In this document: positions 24,461-37,320 of the stretch, piece after piece | Position numbering within the stretch: the first letter of the stretch is position 1 | Layout: every line of letters starts with the position of its first letter | DNA from: Puffinus mauretanicus | Taxonomy: Eukaryota; Chordata; Aves; Procellariiformes; Procellariidae | DNA: 64,000 nt | Direction of reading: 5' to 3' | Assembly (NCBI GenBank): GCA_023333565.1 | Contig: JAJKFH010000102.1 | Coordinates: forward strand, 5,721,001 to 5,785,000 | Notes under the pieces: model-generated | Seen by the model: only the letters and a program-made list of their open reading frames with translations | Database searches by the model: none | Told to the model about the DNA's origin: nothing | Made by a program: the position numbers and the translations under genes

Positions 24461-26819
24461 TTACTGTTCAAGCTTGTGAGCAAGTTTCAGTTGAGTTACT
24501 TGTGCTTCTTGGCCCAGGTAATCTGGATAGTAGTCCAGGTGCCATACAGATGGCGAGTTTGATCTTTTAATATGCACTTTTAAAATCCTGATGGTATCAT
24601 TAAAGCTGTCATTTGTCTTACCTCTGAATTCAAGAGGACATTAATTTCTCTCAGGACTGTGTAGAATACATAGTCAATGTGAAGTGCTTTCACTCTTTGT
24701 GCCTTGTAAGGGGAATTCTAGAGAACAGTGTTCGAGGGTTTTGTTTTTGTTTTTTTATAAGTCTTATTCCTTATGTGTGCTCTAATCAGGTCCTTTATAG
24801 AGGGTTCGTTTTGTCTTCCCTCGCATTTAGACATTGGGATGACTTCAAGGCCAGGAAGAATGTTACTGAAGAGTAAGTGGTTGAATTCATCTATGGTTGA
24901 ATTCATCGTTTGCTTTCTCTCTTGGATGGTTACATCCCAGTCTCTCGGGGAACATCTGCCTACTCTTGATATGCTGAAAATTAGAACAAAATTGAATTTT
25001 TGTCTCTCTGATCAGGAGTGTTTCCTTGCATGTGTTTGTAGCTTGGGAATACAACAATGTCTGCAGCTATCGTTGGGTGACAATGATCAAGCAGTGGCCA
25101 GGACAGCTTTCTTTTATTTGAATTTGGCTGCAGTTGGCATGTGGTCTTTACTTTTGGCTGCCAGACCCCACCCCCTAATCATGCCTCTCTCATCTGAGAA
25201 TCTGACTGTTGTAGGCCTTTCTGTTTGGCACTATGTCTTAAATATATTTGGAAACAGATAGTTAGTTATTAGCTGAAGTCTTTCCTGATCATTATGTCAT
25301 TAAATTTGCTAACTCCGAGATTTTCAGCGGATTCTGAGATGTTGGTCTTGCTCTCAAAGCTCCTATATAATTTGATAATTGACTAACCTTCTGCATGCCA
25401 GTTTCAGACAGAAATGATAAAGTTGGAATTTCTTTGATTTAAAAGGGCCTATGAGCATCTGTGGACTTTGGAAAATTTCTTCTGGTCTCATGGGCTTTTT
25501 TTCACTTAAGATATCATCAGCAATATTTGAGAGGTATTTTTGCTGCTGTCAGTTTACGGGAATATCAGATGTGCCCAGAGCACAGCATAAATGTTTGCAT
25601 GTCTTCTCTTGAACCTGAAGAAGAGAAATAAATCATAAATGAAAATGTACAAATGAAATTATTCTTTAAAATGCTTCTTGGAGGTACAGCTTTAAAATTG
25701 CAACTATGCTTAACATTCAGCTATGCCATCTCTTCTTCGTTATGGAGCATAGTCAACATAGCCAACACAAAGTGTATGTATAGGTGTCAGTGAGTTCAGT
25801 AGTACAGGATGCAGGATCCCATGAGTGGCCTTTGCTTTTCAAAGAACAGCTCTTTGTCTCTTTTGACAGACAGTCTTTGCTTTATAAAGAACAGACTGAA
25901 AAAGTATGTGTGGAACAAAGTGCCTTTGAAGTGCACTGCTCAGTTTATTTTTTTTCTTTTTGTTTGCCAGTTCAAAAACAAAATTCTAAATCATGCCATA
26001 ATTTCATTTTCTGTTACATAGAAAAAGAAATAATGGTAATGAACTTTTTGCTGTTAATCAAAATAAGCAAACAAATATGGTCTGAGATAGAAACCCCAGA
26101 ACTTCTGAGTTGAGATACGTGTCTAATTTCAAGTCTGCAATTGGTCTCCACCTACAAAATGGGATGGTAAAGAACCCTAAATGTAACTCGCAGCCCCAGG
26201 CTTTGTAGATGATTGGATCTGGCTCTGACTTAGGCAGAACTGTAAATATAAAGCCTAGTAAATATGAAGACCTGCAATTGGATCCAGGAAACCAGTTGCA
26301 TGCAAAATTCAGTGGGGCTTAATTGTCAGCTTTGATCATGGGATAGAGGCCAAATTTTTTTTCACTTTCTTCAAGTCTTACGTAAGTGCACTTTCAGAAA
26401 CCGCACTGTCTGTGTTTTGGAGTTGAGTAGGGTCCTATTTTACTTTGCAGCTGGAATGGAATTATTTCAGGAGGACCTCTGTTCGGTTTTTGGCTTAGCT
26501 CAAGAGGCCACAGACTCAACCCAATGGCATTTCTCTGTATGTCTGTAAAACAGTAACTTCTGAACATCACATCCAATCGCTTTCAAAACTTTAGGGAAAG
26601 TTACAGGTTTTGATAGCCAAAACCTTGTTGATTTCACAGAAAAGCAATAAGAGAAAATGGAAGACACATGGAGCTTCTGCTTTCTCCCAAGTACAGCCAC
26701 AGTTTCAGTCTTTTAAAGTCAAAGGCCTGGTTAATCGTTCCTGTACAGCGAGTAGAAATGTCATCTCCTTCTTACAGTTGTTTAACATGTTATTATCCTG
26801 ATGGACTGCCTCCTACAAA
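24461..26819. other. Non-coding stretch with one longer open frame
   Basis: An open frame of 162 codons runs from 24,773 to 25,261 on the plus strand. Its product has no motif I recognise, no ordered domain and no usable upstream context, and by rough estimate an open frame of this length is not unexpected once by chance in 64 kb of such DNA, so I do not call it a gene. A 109-codon frame (25,784-26,113) is likewise unsupported. A 16-bp tandem duplication sits inside the longer frame. Confidence 0.6.
24879..24910 (+). repeat. 16-bp tandem duplication
   Basis: GGTTGAATTCATCTAT is followed directly by GGTTGAATTCATCGTT; 14 of 16 bases are identical. It lies inside the 162-codon open frame, and the 16-bp unit is not a multiple of three, which argues against the frame being under long-term coding constraint. 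Confidence 0.85.
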
Positions 26820-27430
26820 AGCATCATAGTGAGAGATAGAGGGGAAAATGGGAGATGCCAGAAAATGTGGAAGAGTAGTCTGTGGTGTTAGAATATCCTA
26901 GTAAAGAGAGACAACAGCTCAAATACCAACAGGGACAGAAAGAGCAAACAGGAGTATGTAGAGCCAGGGAAAGAGACTGCTGTTGTTGGAGACAAATGGG
27001 TTGCACAAAAGCAAATTTCTCTGGCCCTTGTGGACCAGAAAAAATTGGAGATTCAGCTGCCAAGAAAGAAGGAATACTGGGGCAAGTTCAAGGCCAGTAA
27101 GGAGGTAGTAAGAGGTGGTGTGGGGACTGGAGAGGGGGTCTGCAACATCAGGAGTTTCTGTAAGGTACACCTGGAGGATCCTGCTATGCCAGAGATGAGG
27201 AGGTGCTGTGCTGCATGGAGGAGGACTCACTGCTGTGGAATGGGATAGTGCAAGCAAATGGAGAGAAATTTTGCATATTGACTGGGACAGTAGAGGAGAC
27301 AAAGATGTGGAAGACAGAGCACCTCTGGGAAGGGGGGAGGAGGCTTTGTAACTAAGGTTGATTTGGACAGATGGGGAGTGTGGAGGAGAGACTCAGGAGG
27401 AAGGCAAGAAACCTCCATGGCACGCTGCAA
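26820..27430. other. Purine-rich, strand-biased block
   Basis: Hand counts of three 60-base lines on the plus strand give 65-75% purine, against about half expected, and GC is somewhat raised. Several open frames overlap on both strands (the longest is 127 codons on the minus strand); all are explained by the biased composition, and none is recognised. Possible origins are an old unrecognised transposon, a transcribed segment with strand asymmetry, or simple compositional drift. Confidence 0.5.
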
Positions 27431-28687
27431 GCTCAGCTTACAGAAGCTACAGAGTGTGTGACCCTCTCGTTAACTTCATTTCACAATGTTCTCTGCATGC
27501 TTTGTGTGGCTTCCAAGTAATGCATGACATCAGCAATCTTAATAAAAACCACCTGCTTGGTAGATTTTATGTTCAACTCTGTTAAACTTTCCTAGTCCAA
27601 AATATCCAGTGCTATCTGGAACAGGAGTATAATTAGTTTTCTCTAAACTTGCTGAGCTTTGTTAAATGAATTCTTTCCTTAAGGAGAAAAATGTGAATTT
27701 ATGTTCTTTAACTCTACATATCTGAAAATCATCTTTCAGCTGTTCAGCTTTGTACACTGATAAATACATCTGTCAAAATTAACTCCTGATCCTCCTCTTG
27801 AACCTAGTCTACTTCTAGCCATGTTCATGACCTTTGTTTCAAGAATGAATGAATGACCCCTGTGCACTAGGGAAATACAGGGTGTAAATGGCCATAGATC
27901 TAGTGGGAGGAATGTTCAATACACCCCAGAAGATCTCTTTAACCTTCAGGTTGCCTGGAGTCTTTCAAGTCAGACAAGAAGCTATGTTTATACATCCCTC
28001 ACCACAAGGAAGGAGCTGCTGTGGGCCAGAGGTAATTAATATCAGCAGTTAAACTAGCTGCTTCAAGAAAATAAGCAGCATTACAAATAATTGCTTAACT
28101 TTCCAGTATTGTGCTCCAAAAAGTCTCAGGTTGTGATGTTGCTATCTGTTAAATATTAGCTTAATATCTCTCAATATATAACAAAAGACAATAAGGACCA
28201 CTCTTTTTCCGTAGGCTACTTTGGAAAGTTTATTCTAAATTTTGTTTAGCTGTGGCAGAGGTTCACAAAGTTCTCAGTACTGAGACAGGGGCCTATCTTT
28301 TTTGAGGAGTCTGAGTTTTCGCTGTAGAGTCACAGCCAGAAGTCAGCGCTCCTTCCTGTGGCTCCCTTGCTCTCCAGTTTAATCTGTTATTAGTGACTGA
28401 AGAGTGCTTGCCTCAAGGTAGATCTTCCGTTTTGAGTGAGCGGAGCCATTTGCAGGAGGTTTTTGAACCTCTTTTTGTTTTATCAAAAAAGTGAGGCACA
28501 AGGCTGGCTTCTGAAAACTTATTTTAGGACAAGGAAAGGGGTCATGACCCTGAGGCTTTGCTGTTTAAATCAGCAGAACTTCTTTGGAGTCTAGCTAGGA
28601 TAAATGAAAGGGCATGGGCTCTGCTGGTTGTGTCACAAATTTTCCAGAGTGCTTTTTCTGAACAAGACAGAAAAAGATTTGCCTAAA

Positions 28688-28717
28688 GGGACACATGAAT
28701 ATGGGACACATGAATAA
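28688..28717 (+). repeat. 15-bp tandem duplication
   Basis: GGGACACATGAATAT is followed directly by GGGACACATGAATAA; 14 of 15 bases are identical. Two copies only. Confidence 0.9.
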
Positions 28718-30908
28718 CTTTTTAACATAGAAGTTCTGTTTTTTTTAAGAGGCAAAAATAAAAGGACTAAAAAGTGGGTACCATAGAGACTGGTGGAGAG
28801 AAGAAGGGGTGAGGCTGACCTCTGTGTGCTTTCAGTAGGATGTGCACCATGGTGGGGAAGCTGGGTGGTCTTCTGAGACCACTGGGCCCTCCTTGAAATC
28901 TGCTGCCAGAGCTCAAAGCCTCAGGTAGTGAAGTCCCTGTGCCAAGCTTAAAACATGGGGCTCAGTCTGGAAGTAAAAAGTAGATGAGATTCCGTTTCCC
29001 CTGGTCTCCTTTGAATTCTCGCAGTGAGGAGACAGAGAGAATGTCTCTCTTCCTGAGTGAGGATTTCTTGTTCAAGTCTTTTGGAAAGAAATGGAGTAAA
29101 TTGACCTTTGTTTACACTGTAATCAATACTGCTCTCCTTTGCTGCCTTCTTGCAAATGTTGGTGTCTTTTAGACTCTTTTGAGGATGGACCAAGAGGGCA
29201 TTTACTACACCTAGTACGAACAAAAAAAAATATTGTTAATAAATCTCTACACATAAATGCCTCTAGACACATGCTTTTAAATCTAATTCTTCACCTTTCC
29301 TCCCATTTTCACATTTAGATATGGGTAGCTGTAGTGTAAAACAGAGGTATATATTTTTGTCTGCTTAGGACATGAGAAAGGGCACAGTGCTCTCTGTTTC
29401 AGCAGCTGTTCTCAGAGGCCAGTGTGCTAACTGTATTTATTTATTAGTGGGTTGTTTTGGTTAGGCTATTTTTTCCCCAGTATAACTTGTTGCAACTCTG
29501 CTGTAATCGGTGGACATGCTTTCCCTTTCTTACACCAGCAAAGAGATTGGCCCAAGAGAATTTCATGGATTATTCCCTTTTGACCTCTAAATTCCCCAGG
29601 TTAAGATTTTTCCTACATGGTTCTTCCATTATCATCTCTGAATGCATCCTCTTGGTATGTGAAATAGAAGAAGTATATGCCACGTGTTTTCTGAGGACAT
29701 GAGCCATAACCCGCGGAAATTAACTTGCTGCTTCTCTAACCCAGAAGCCACTGAAGAAATTTATCTGGATGAATAATGAAAATATATTGCAGTCAAATAA
29801 AACCTGCAAATTCTTTTTGACAGCAACCTGTCAAAAATGGTTTCTAATGCTTCCTTAATTTTCACTTACACATATCTGAAGCGACGATTAATCCAATGAA
29901 ATGTGCAAAATTGCCCATGTAAATCTCACTTTCATAAACAGGAATTATCTTAAAGATTTATAAAGTGTTCCAACATTCAGATCCAAACTTACTTTTGTGA
30001 TGCAAATAAATATCACACATATATATCTCTTCACTTCTCAAATTTCCAGTAGTTCTGGAGGAAGACTTTTCATCCACTTGAAAACAGCATCTTTCCCTGC
30101 AAAGGTTTACTCATAGCAAGAGCAACTGTGTGTCTTCTGAACAGTAGCAGAAATGTGTTGCTTGTCTCTAGATTAAAAATAAACTCAAGGTGAAAACAGA
30201 CTTTCTCTCTCCCTTCATGTTCAAATTGCGAAATTGGCCTGAAAAAATAATATTTTTTTTTCTTTCCAAGTCATTCTGCTGCTCTGTGTTATGATCAGGA
30301 GTAATGGGTCCGTCTTAAAAAATCAAAATGTGAAACGTGGATCCTCTTGATTCCAGCTGTTCAGGCCTTAAGATAAAACAAATGTCATGCATATCACAAT
30401 AAATCCTGAAAGCTAGTAACACAATGAAAAAACGTGGTCAGAACTGTGCAGAAATGCACAGATGGAAAGAATAGCTTGAGGGCTGATACAGTTTTTGCTG
30501 ACTTTTCTTCTGGTGCCTGTCACATGACATCTACTAGCACCATGTGGAGAATGCAGGGAGCAGCGTATTCACCCTACAGCAGTTGGGGCCTGTGTAGTCA
30601 CCTGACCTCCCTTGTCATAGGTAAGGTCTCCAGGGATAAGTTGGGGGAGAAAAGCACTAATTAGTATGTGAGTATATACAAGATGCTAGCATATAGCCAC
30701 CTGTAAAATTGTTACTTAAGCATGCCAATTTTCAAGAATGGGACAGTAGCTCCTAAAATTTCTCATGAATCTTGTAGCAATGGTCTGTGTTCTGGATTTA
30801 AGTCTGCCAAAGCAAGAGATCTTCCATTTGCTATCTATTTTTAGTAAATACAGCTATTTGGACTCTACTACCCCTGTACTTTTTCATAACAGGTTTGTTG
30901 CATAAAGA

Positions 30909-30930
30909 CTTTTTTTTTTAAAAAAAAAAG
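30909..30930. repeat. Perfect 22-bp palindrome C-T10-A10-G
   Basis: A run of ten T is followed immediately by ten A, bounded by C and G, giving exact two-fold symmetry. T-to-A junctions in such tracts are flexible DNA; no function can be read. Confidence 0.85.
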
Positions 30931-31218
30931 AGACAATGATCCACATAAACATTTCCGAGACAATAGACTCTGAGGTTGTAAACACATGCTTCTGACCTTA
31001 TTAAGATGAAGAAAACTTTGGTTTGAGAAGAGGAAAAGCTTGTGATCAAGCAAATACAGTTACAATAATAACAAAGGAAAACAGAAAATTACTGTCAGCA
31101 TAATTATTTTGGGAGTCTTACTTCTCTGTCCTGCCCAATGCTGCCTCTTTGTGACCCCCTTTATTTCAGGACAGAATACATAGTTCATCCTAACTGAAAT
31201 CTAGAAGTGTCATAATTT

Positions 31219-31242
31219 TAGTAAGTAAATTTTTACTTACTA
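31219..31242. repeat. Inverted repeat, 11-bp perfect arms, 2-base centre
   Basis: TAGTAAGTAAA (31,219-31,229) and TTTACTTACTA (31,232-31,242) are exact reverse complements around TT. The symmetry could form a cruciform or be a dimeric protein site. Confidence 0.85.
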
Positions 31243-32098
31243 TATTAATCAAAGGAACAAAACTGCACAAAATTAATTTTGCAATCCAGAATTGCTATGA
31301 AATGGAAGTCAGTGCAAGCACTTCTGAGCATTATCAAAATGGCTGTTACTTGAAGGATCACAGACGTGACGATTATTTGTATAACTTAGTTCCCATCAGC
31401 CTAGAAACATACATAAAATGTGTGATAAAGTTTTAGTAATTCAGCATTGTTCCTGTCACTAATTAACCCTACAGGCAGCACCAAAGATCACTGCAAAAGT
31501 CATTTAGTGGTTCCACCTCTCCAACACGGCATTTCAAATAGATGATGTGTAAATGTTTCGTTGTTTGTTTTCTGGCCTTTTGTTATTATCGGTATTGTGT
31601 TACTTTCCATTATACTACCTGTGATGAAGATAGCATATGGAAATAAACCTGAGAAGAGATGGAGCTGGGGATAGCTTGTGTATGTCAGTGTTCATTTAAG
31701 TTAATCAACCAGCTGGTCTTTCATCTCAGTTCCTTATTCTTCCCTCTTTTCTCCCCAGAGCAAGAGAGAGATTCATGCTTCCTGACTGCCTGCATGAGGA
31801 GGGTAGATTATGTCATTCTAGTGGCCAGATGGCCTGACCACAAAATCCACTATATCAGTCTTAACAGTCTCAGAAGGGAAGCTCCCTGCCTCAGGGCTGT
31901 CCCTTCGTGGCTTGGGAGGAAGCACAGTGCTACAGGCATTTTCAGAAGCTGACCTGAACTTTGCAGGCAGCACTTGTTTCCATCTGACACCTCTAGTAAG
32001 TGGCTTCTTCCTGATATACCAGTATAAAGGAACTGAATAACCCCAACGGGGTGCACAGCTGATGCAGGGACACACACAACGTTGCACTACCACCTCAA

Positions 32099-32114
32099 GC
32101 ACACACACATGCAC
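32099..32114. repeat. Short CA-rich repeat
   Basis: A short (CA)n run with one interruption (GCACACACACATGCAC). Too short to be more than a simple repeat. Confidence 0.7.
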
Positions 32115-35100
32115 CCTGCCATCCTTAGACTGAATTTTGGATGCAACTTTTGTTTTAGCATATCATTGTACTAGCGCTAGGTTTTGATGTACATGGGCTT
32201 TATCTTGCCCTAACTCTTGTAATTCTTTTGTGTATATAGGGCAAGCACACCACATTAAGGAACAAAATTAAATGCAGGAACTTCTTTTAATTGAATCAGA
32301 GACACTGATGGACAAGGAAGGCAAATGGAAATACAGCACAGAGATGCGGTGGGAAACTGTTCTTACTACTCGTGTTCATGTCACTCTAGCTTGTTCTCCT
32401 TAGATACTGAATTACATCTTCAGCCAGTATACTTTAACTCTGTTTCACTGACGTCAACCTTGTTCTGTTGCTGTTAACTTACAGAGACTTAAGGTTCGGC
32501 CCACTGTATTTGCCCAGCCCTCAATTTAACAGAGGCTTTTCCTTTTTGAAAATTTACTTGAGTGTTGGTATGAAGATGCTTCGGAAAAAGGGCTTCTGAC
32601 AGACCTTGTTTAGTCTATTGCCAAATTAGTTCTCTTTTTAAGGGAGATTTGCAAGTTTTCATTATGGTATTTCTACAAAATCCTAGAAGTAAAGTACTAG
32701 TTTTATGCATTTTTTTACTTTTCAAGAAGGAAGGATAGTTATAGCTCAACCACAAAACCCAAGATGTTTGTTTAAAAACATATATCATAAGATTTCTGCA
32801 GTCCAAATCCACATTTAATGAGTGTACAATATGTATTTTCTAGTCTGAGTTGCTGGTGATGTGTGACAGAAGCTTAAGTTGTAAATGAAATCCATCCTTA
32901 AAAGAATAGGTGACAAGACAGTGGGAGATTTAATTCCCATTGCATGAGTCACTTCATTTTCACATGTCTCTTTACACTTGATTGGACACACTGATATTTT
33001 AAATGCATTACAAATTTAATCAAAGGCCTCAAATAAGATATACAACGTTGAAATTACATCCAGGAAAACATCTGGGACTATGGAGTGGGAATTATTCTTG
33101 CATAAAAGATAGAGATTCTATACTTTACTAGATTAATTGAATAAACAAAAGAATATTGAATCTCCTCAGAAGTTTATATGGAAGGTCAACTCATGGCATT
33201 TCGTATATTGCAAATCAGTACATTGGTCTTGAATAGACTTGTGTATTTGAATAACTTCAGTGATGACTCCATTGACTTTTTCCTGTGCAGTCTTTTGAGA
33301 GTGCTAAGATGAGATCAAGGGGACTAATCCCCTGTGCAAATGTCCTCCCCCATTCAGAGTTGTAAGTGTTAACAAATTTGGGGGGGCTAAAGGTTCAGTC
33401 TTGCAAACTTCATTCACTCAGATATGTCTATTACCCTTTGAAGAACTATAACTTAGAAAGGAACAAGCTCTTGAAGTGAGGTTGATACTACGAATATTGC
33501 TTTAGTATCAAGATATAATACCCTGAAGGTATCTGAAGTTATGTTCTTTAGCTTCCTGCATAGTATATAATCTTCCTCACATTTATAAAATGTACTCTCT
33601 TCTCTTGAAACCAAGCTCCAAAACATTATTTATCTTCTCTCCAGATTTGCTCCATATGAAAAACATGCCAGACTATGGTAACAGCAAGAAAAATCAGAAG
33701 ATATAAAAGTTCAAAATTCTGTTCAGCTGACTAGATAATTTCAAATAGTTCAGAAGTTCAGCCTTCTCCACATTCTATATTATGGATATTCTTCTATTGA
33801 TTTTTTTTTTTCCTAACGATTTAGACTTAAGAAGTAGAGACTGAAGAGATTAAAATCAATCAGAGCAGCATAATGAATATATATCATTTTCTTTCTTACT
33901 ATGAGTGGAATCTACACAGTTACACATATGTGTTAGAACACCATTAGAACAAAATTTGTAAGTTGAAAACATCACAAATATCATCTTTGACCGTGTTTAA
34001 TGAAATCTCAGGTATGCAACGCATGTTGAAAGAAATCAATTGACAAGTTTATATAAAACAAAAGGTGGTAAAATTAATTGCAGCTGACCTTACAAAAATT
34101 TCCATTCATTGCTTATGAAACAGGTTATCACACTGAGAGAGAGTTATATTAAACTTAAATATTTCTGAGCAACTTCTTGAACTCTACAAAACCCGCCCAT
34201 ATTCTCTCTGCCAATATGGTTGACCAGGATTGTCTTAAATTCTTGCGCTAGAGGCCTTTTCTTGATTCTTTTTACTATTTTGGAAATAATTTACACTCTC
34301 TCAGCTTAGGTGTCAATATTTAAGTGTAAATAAGGAAACAAATAGCAAATATTGAACTGGTATAAATCAGTAGTAAGAGGTTTCTTGTCCCATAGTCTCT
34401 TACTCTACAGTCTTCATTGTTGCAATTTGCAGTGAATGGGCAGTTTCAATGAACGCCTGTGCTGTGCCTTAGCCATAGACTACTCCAGAGATACTTTAGG
34501 ATACAGCAAACAGAAATGTCCAGGTCTTAAGATGACATACGTTAAATGATTGCTACTCAGGAGCTGATAACCTGGAGCTGCCATTTACCTTTTCTTTTAT
34601 TATTAGGATCAGGTTCATGGAAGGTGAAAGAATTTAAAATTTTGGTAAATGGAAGGTTGCTCCTGCAGAACAAAAGGGCAAGCAATGACGTACTCCTCCA
34701 TAATGTGCTATTGAAAGCAGATTACCAGAACTGAAACCAATTATGAAATCCAGGATGAAGAAATATTGTAATTTACAGGACAGTTATTCTGTAAATTCAT
34801 GTTTTCCTTATCAACTTTCATGTAGCAGTCTCCGAGTTGCCTTGCTCTAGCCTAAGCTGGAAGATATATTTTGAAACAGGTCAATCCTTCATTTAATTTG
34901 ATGTAGCAATATTCAAACCTATTGCTTTCAGCTCTGACTGTATAGAAGGTATAATTTTTAAAGTTGTTTATTACTTTAGCTTGATTTGTTTTGCACAGAA
35001 GAGCAGACTGAGAAAAATCCAAGGTTCAGTTTTCCATCAGGTGTGGAGTATTCTGTCTTTTTTTTTTTGTCTTTTTTTTTTCAAACTCAGACGTGAATGA

Positions 35101-37184
35101 GAAACTTCTATGAGTATTTCAACAAAATGCCCAAAAGCTGGAAAGTATTTGAAAACCAGAGATTTGAAAAACTTAAAAACAAGTTCCTCCTCCTGCTGCT
35201 CTGATCTGCCACAAAGACTGAGGGCCAACATTTTGCCTTTCTTCCTCGCAAGTTAAGAAAAAATGTTGAAAACATTTCTTCATGAAAACTATGTTCTTCA
35301 TATATAAGGCTGGAAGGAAACTGGCCTCGATGAATAAGTTGAACAGATGTGTCACCTTCTATTATGCAGATAAAATAAATAGGTATGTTTTATGAAAGCA
35401 CTATCAAATTACCAACTACATAATGCCAAAATACTCTTGTAGAAATTAGCGGGTTCATAGCACCCATGGTAAGCTCAGTAGCTGTAAACCTGACTCTTTC
35501 TATCATCATGTGCTGACTTCATGCCCCTTTGATACTGAACAGTTTATGAGCTCTACCTTTGGGTTATGAATGTCTTCCAAGTCTTGAGATGTTTATTTAG
35601 TTTAATTTAGTCTCTAATAATCTCATTGAAATAAGAAAATGTAAAAATCCTGCTGTTTTCGCTGTAAGAAGAAAGTGAGTATCATCAGATTTATTTGTTT
35701 GGGTTTCTGTTTATTTTCCTGTTTTATAGAGGATTTTTTTAGTGCAGGAAGTTTGCTTTTAGAACAGGAGAAGTCAGAAGCCATCCCTACATCTAGTTTA
35801 GAGAGAGATGAACAATGAAAAATGGATTCATTGAAGTCTGGTTAAGGTCCTGGTTAAAATTCTGGCTTTCTCTAACAGTAGGGAATGTGTTCTATTACTC
35901 ACTTTCTTGGATTAGATCTAACAAATCTGTCAAAGCAAAAATACAAGTTATTTCCTTCTTGCATTTGTAATAGAGGCTGTTCTAAAGCTCATACTGAATC
36001 TGTGCCTCAGAAAACTTTCTTGCTGCAGTTGCAGTGTTTAGGGTGATAGGAAAAACCTAAAGTCCTTTCTGTTTCTGGAAATGTAAGCATCTCATCGCAA
36101 TTTTTTTTTGTTTTAGTTTAGGTGTGGCTGTCTTAGGGTACAGGGAAAATTCCATCTTAGTTAATTATGTTCTGTCTTTCCAATTGTCTGCAGTTAGACA
36201 CAGTCATTTCCTTTTCTTCCAGCCCTGTTTCTCACTGTAATGTTTATATGAAATGTTAAACAGCTGCTTTCTTAAGACCCAGAGGTGGATATATTTACAA
36301 CACAGGTAAAGTAAATCCTGTGAATGCTCTGTACTCTAGAAGGTTTTTTTTTTAACCCAGAAAACCTTGAAGTAGTCCATAAGCATTTGTGAAAAAATTC
36401 AACATCCTTTTGGGAAAGATGTAAACATCCTTCAGTCAGTCATGCTTTTAACCTCTGAAAAAAATGACCTTCAAAAGAGGTGGAAAGGCTCATTTAATGA
36501 ACAGAAATTACTTTGACACCTTTTGTTAAGAAAACTATGGAAGAGCGTCACTGCTGTACGCTGTGCCTTACCAAAATGGGAGGAGCTGACTATGGACCTT
36601 GTTAAAGTATCAGTGTACAGTCAGGCATTTTGGAGTGATCTATAATAGATGTAAGTAGGTTGTATGCAATTGGGAATATGCACTCTATGCAAGAATGTGC
36701 TCATTACTACAGCATGACCTAGCTTTGACTCTGCATAGTCAATTAAAAGAAGAGCTAAGTAAGTGAAAAAGGCTGTATCTGTGCATGGAGAAACTATCCA
36801 TTCCTTCACTGTAGATTTTAAAATACTAACAGTAAGTGAGGTTTTAAAAAAACAACCTTGTTAATCCTGCAAAATGAAGAATCCATAAAGTAATTCCCTG
36901 CCTGCATGCTCCTGCCTACGCAGTTTTAATTCAGTCCTTTTGCCATATATAAGGCCAGTTTTAATTATGATCCTATGCTATTTTTCTTACAGGACCCCTG
37001 CTTCATTTGGTGCACAAGATAGATGGTGCTCATTTAATAATCTTGTATTAACTTCATTGTTTGGCACAAGACCTTTTGTACCCCATTACTAAAACCCTGT
37101 CTGAAGAGAGAATTAATTATTTCTCCTTTTGCTTTTCTGGCAGTGCCCATCACTGAATGTCTGAGCACTGCATAGGCTTTCTTC

Positions 37185-37320
37185 TAGCTCCACACCAAAC
37201 CCATGAGGTGAGGGGCTGATATGGTTCCCATCTTATACCCAGAAAAAATGAAGCCCAAGACAGACTTGAGTTGAAATTACACACTAGTTGTTAATATGGG
37301 AAGCCTGCATTTTTTCAGGT
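37185..37320 (-). mobile_element. MIR/CORE-SINE relic, minus strand
   Basis: The plus strand shows, in order, the complement of conserved MIR segments: CCCATGAGGTGAGG (compare 'cctatgaggtagg'), TTCCCATCTTATACCCAGAA (compare 'tccccattttacagatgag'), GAAGCCCAAGACAGACTTGA (in the place of 'gaggcacagag..gttaagt') and ATTACACACTAGTTGTTAAT (compare 'gtcacacagctagtaag'). The order and spacing are right for the tRNA-derived/core part of MIR in reverse orientation. MIR copies are ancient in amniotes, which fits the heavy divergence. Identification is by recollection of the consensus. Confidence 0.7.

Larger units (their letters stand above)
27431..37170. other. AT-rich non-coding stretch, no gene recognised
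   Basis: Almost 10 kb of AT-rich DNA with only short overlapping open frames (under 100 codons). No exon, RNA gene or mobile element is recognised. It contains a 15-bp tandem duplication at 28.69 kb, a T10A10 palindrome at 30.91 kb, an 11-bp-arm palindrome at 31.22 kb and a short CA repeat at 32.10 kb. Confidence 0.7.

Noticed and set aside
26120..26180. A further MIR relic based on CTACAAAATGGGATGG
   Set aside because: Only one short block resembles MIR; no second block in the correct order and spacing was found.
26919..27302. 127-codon minus-strand open frame as a gene
   Set aside because: It lies in purine-biased DNA with frames open on both strands at once, and the product has no recognisable domain.
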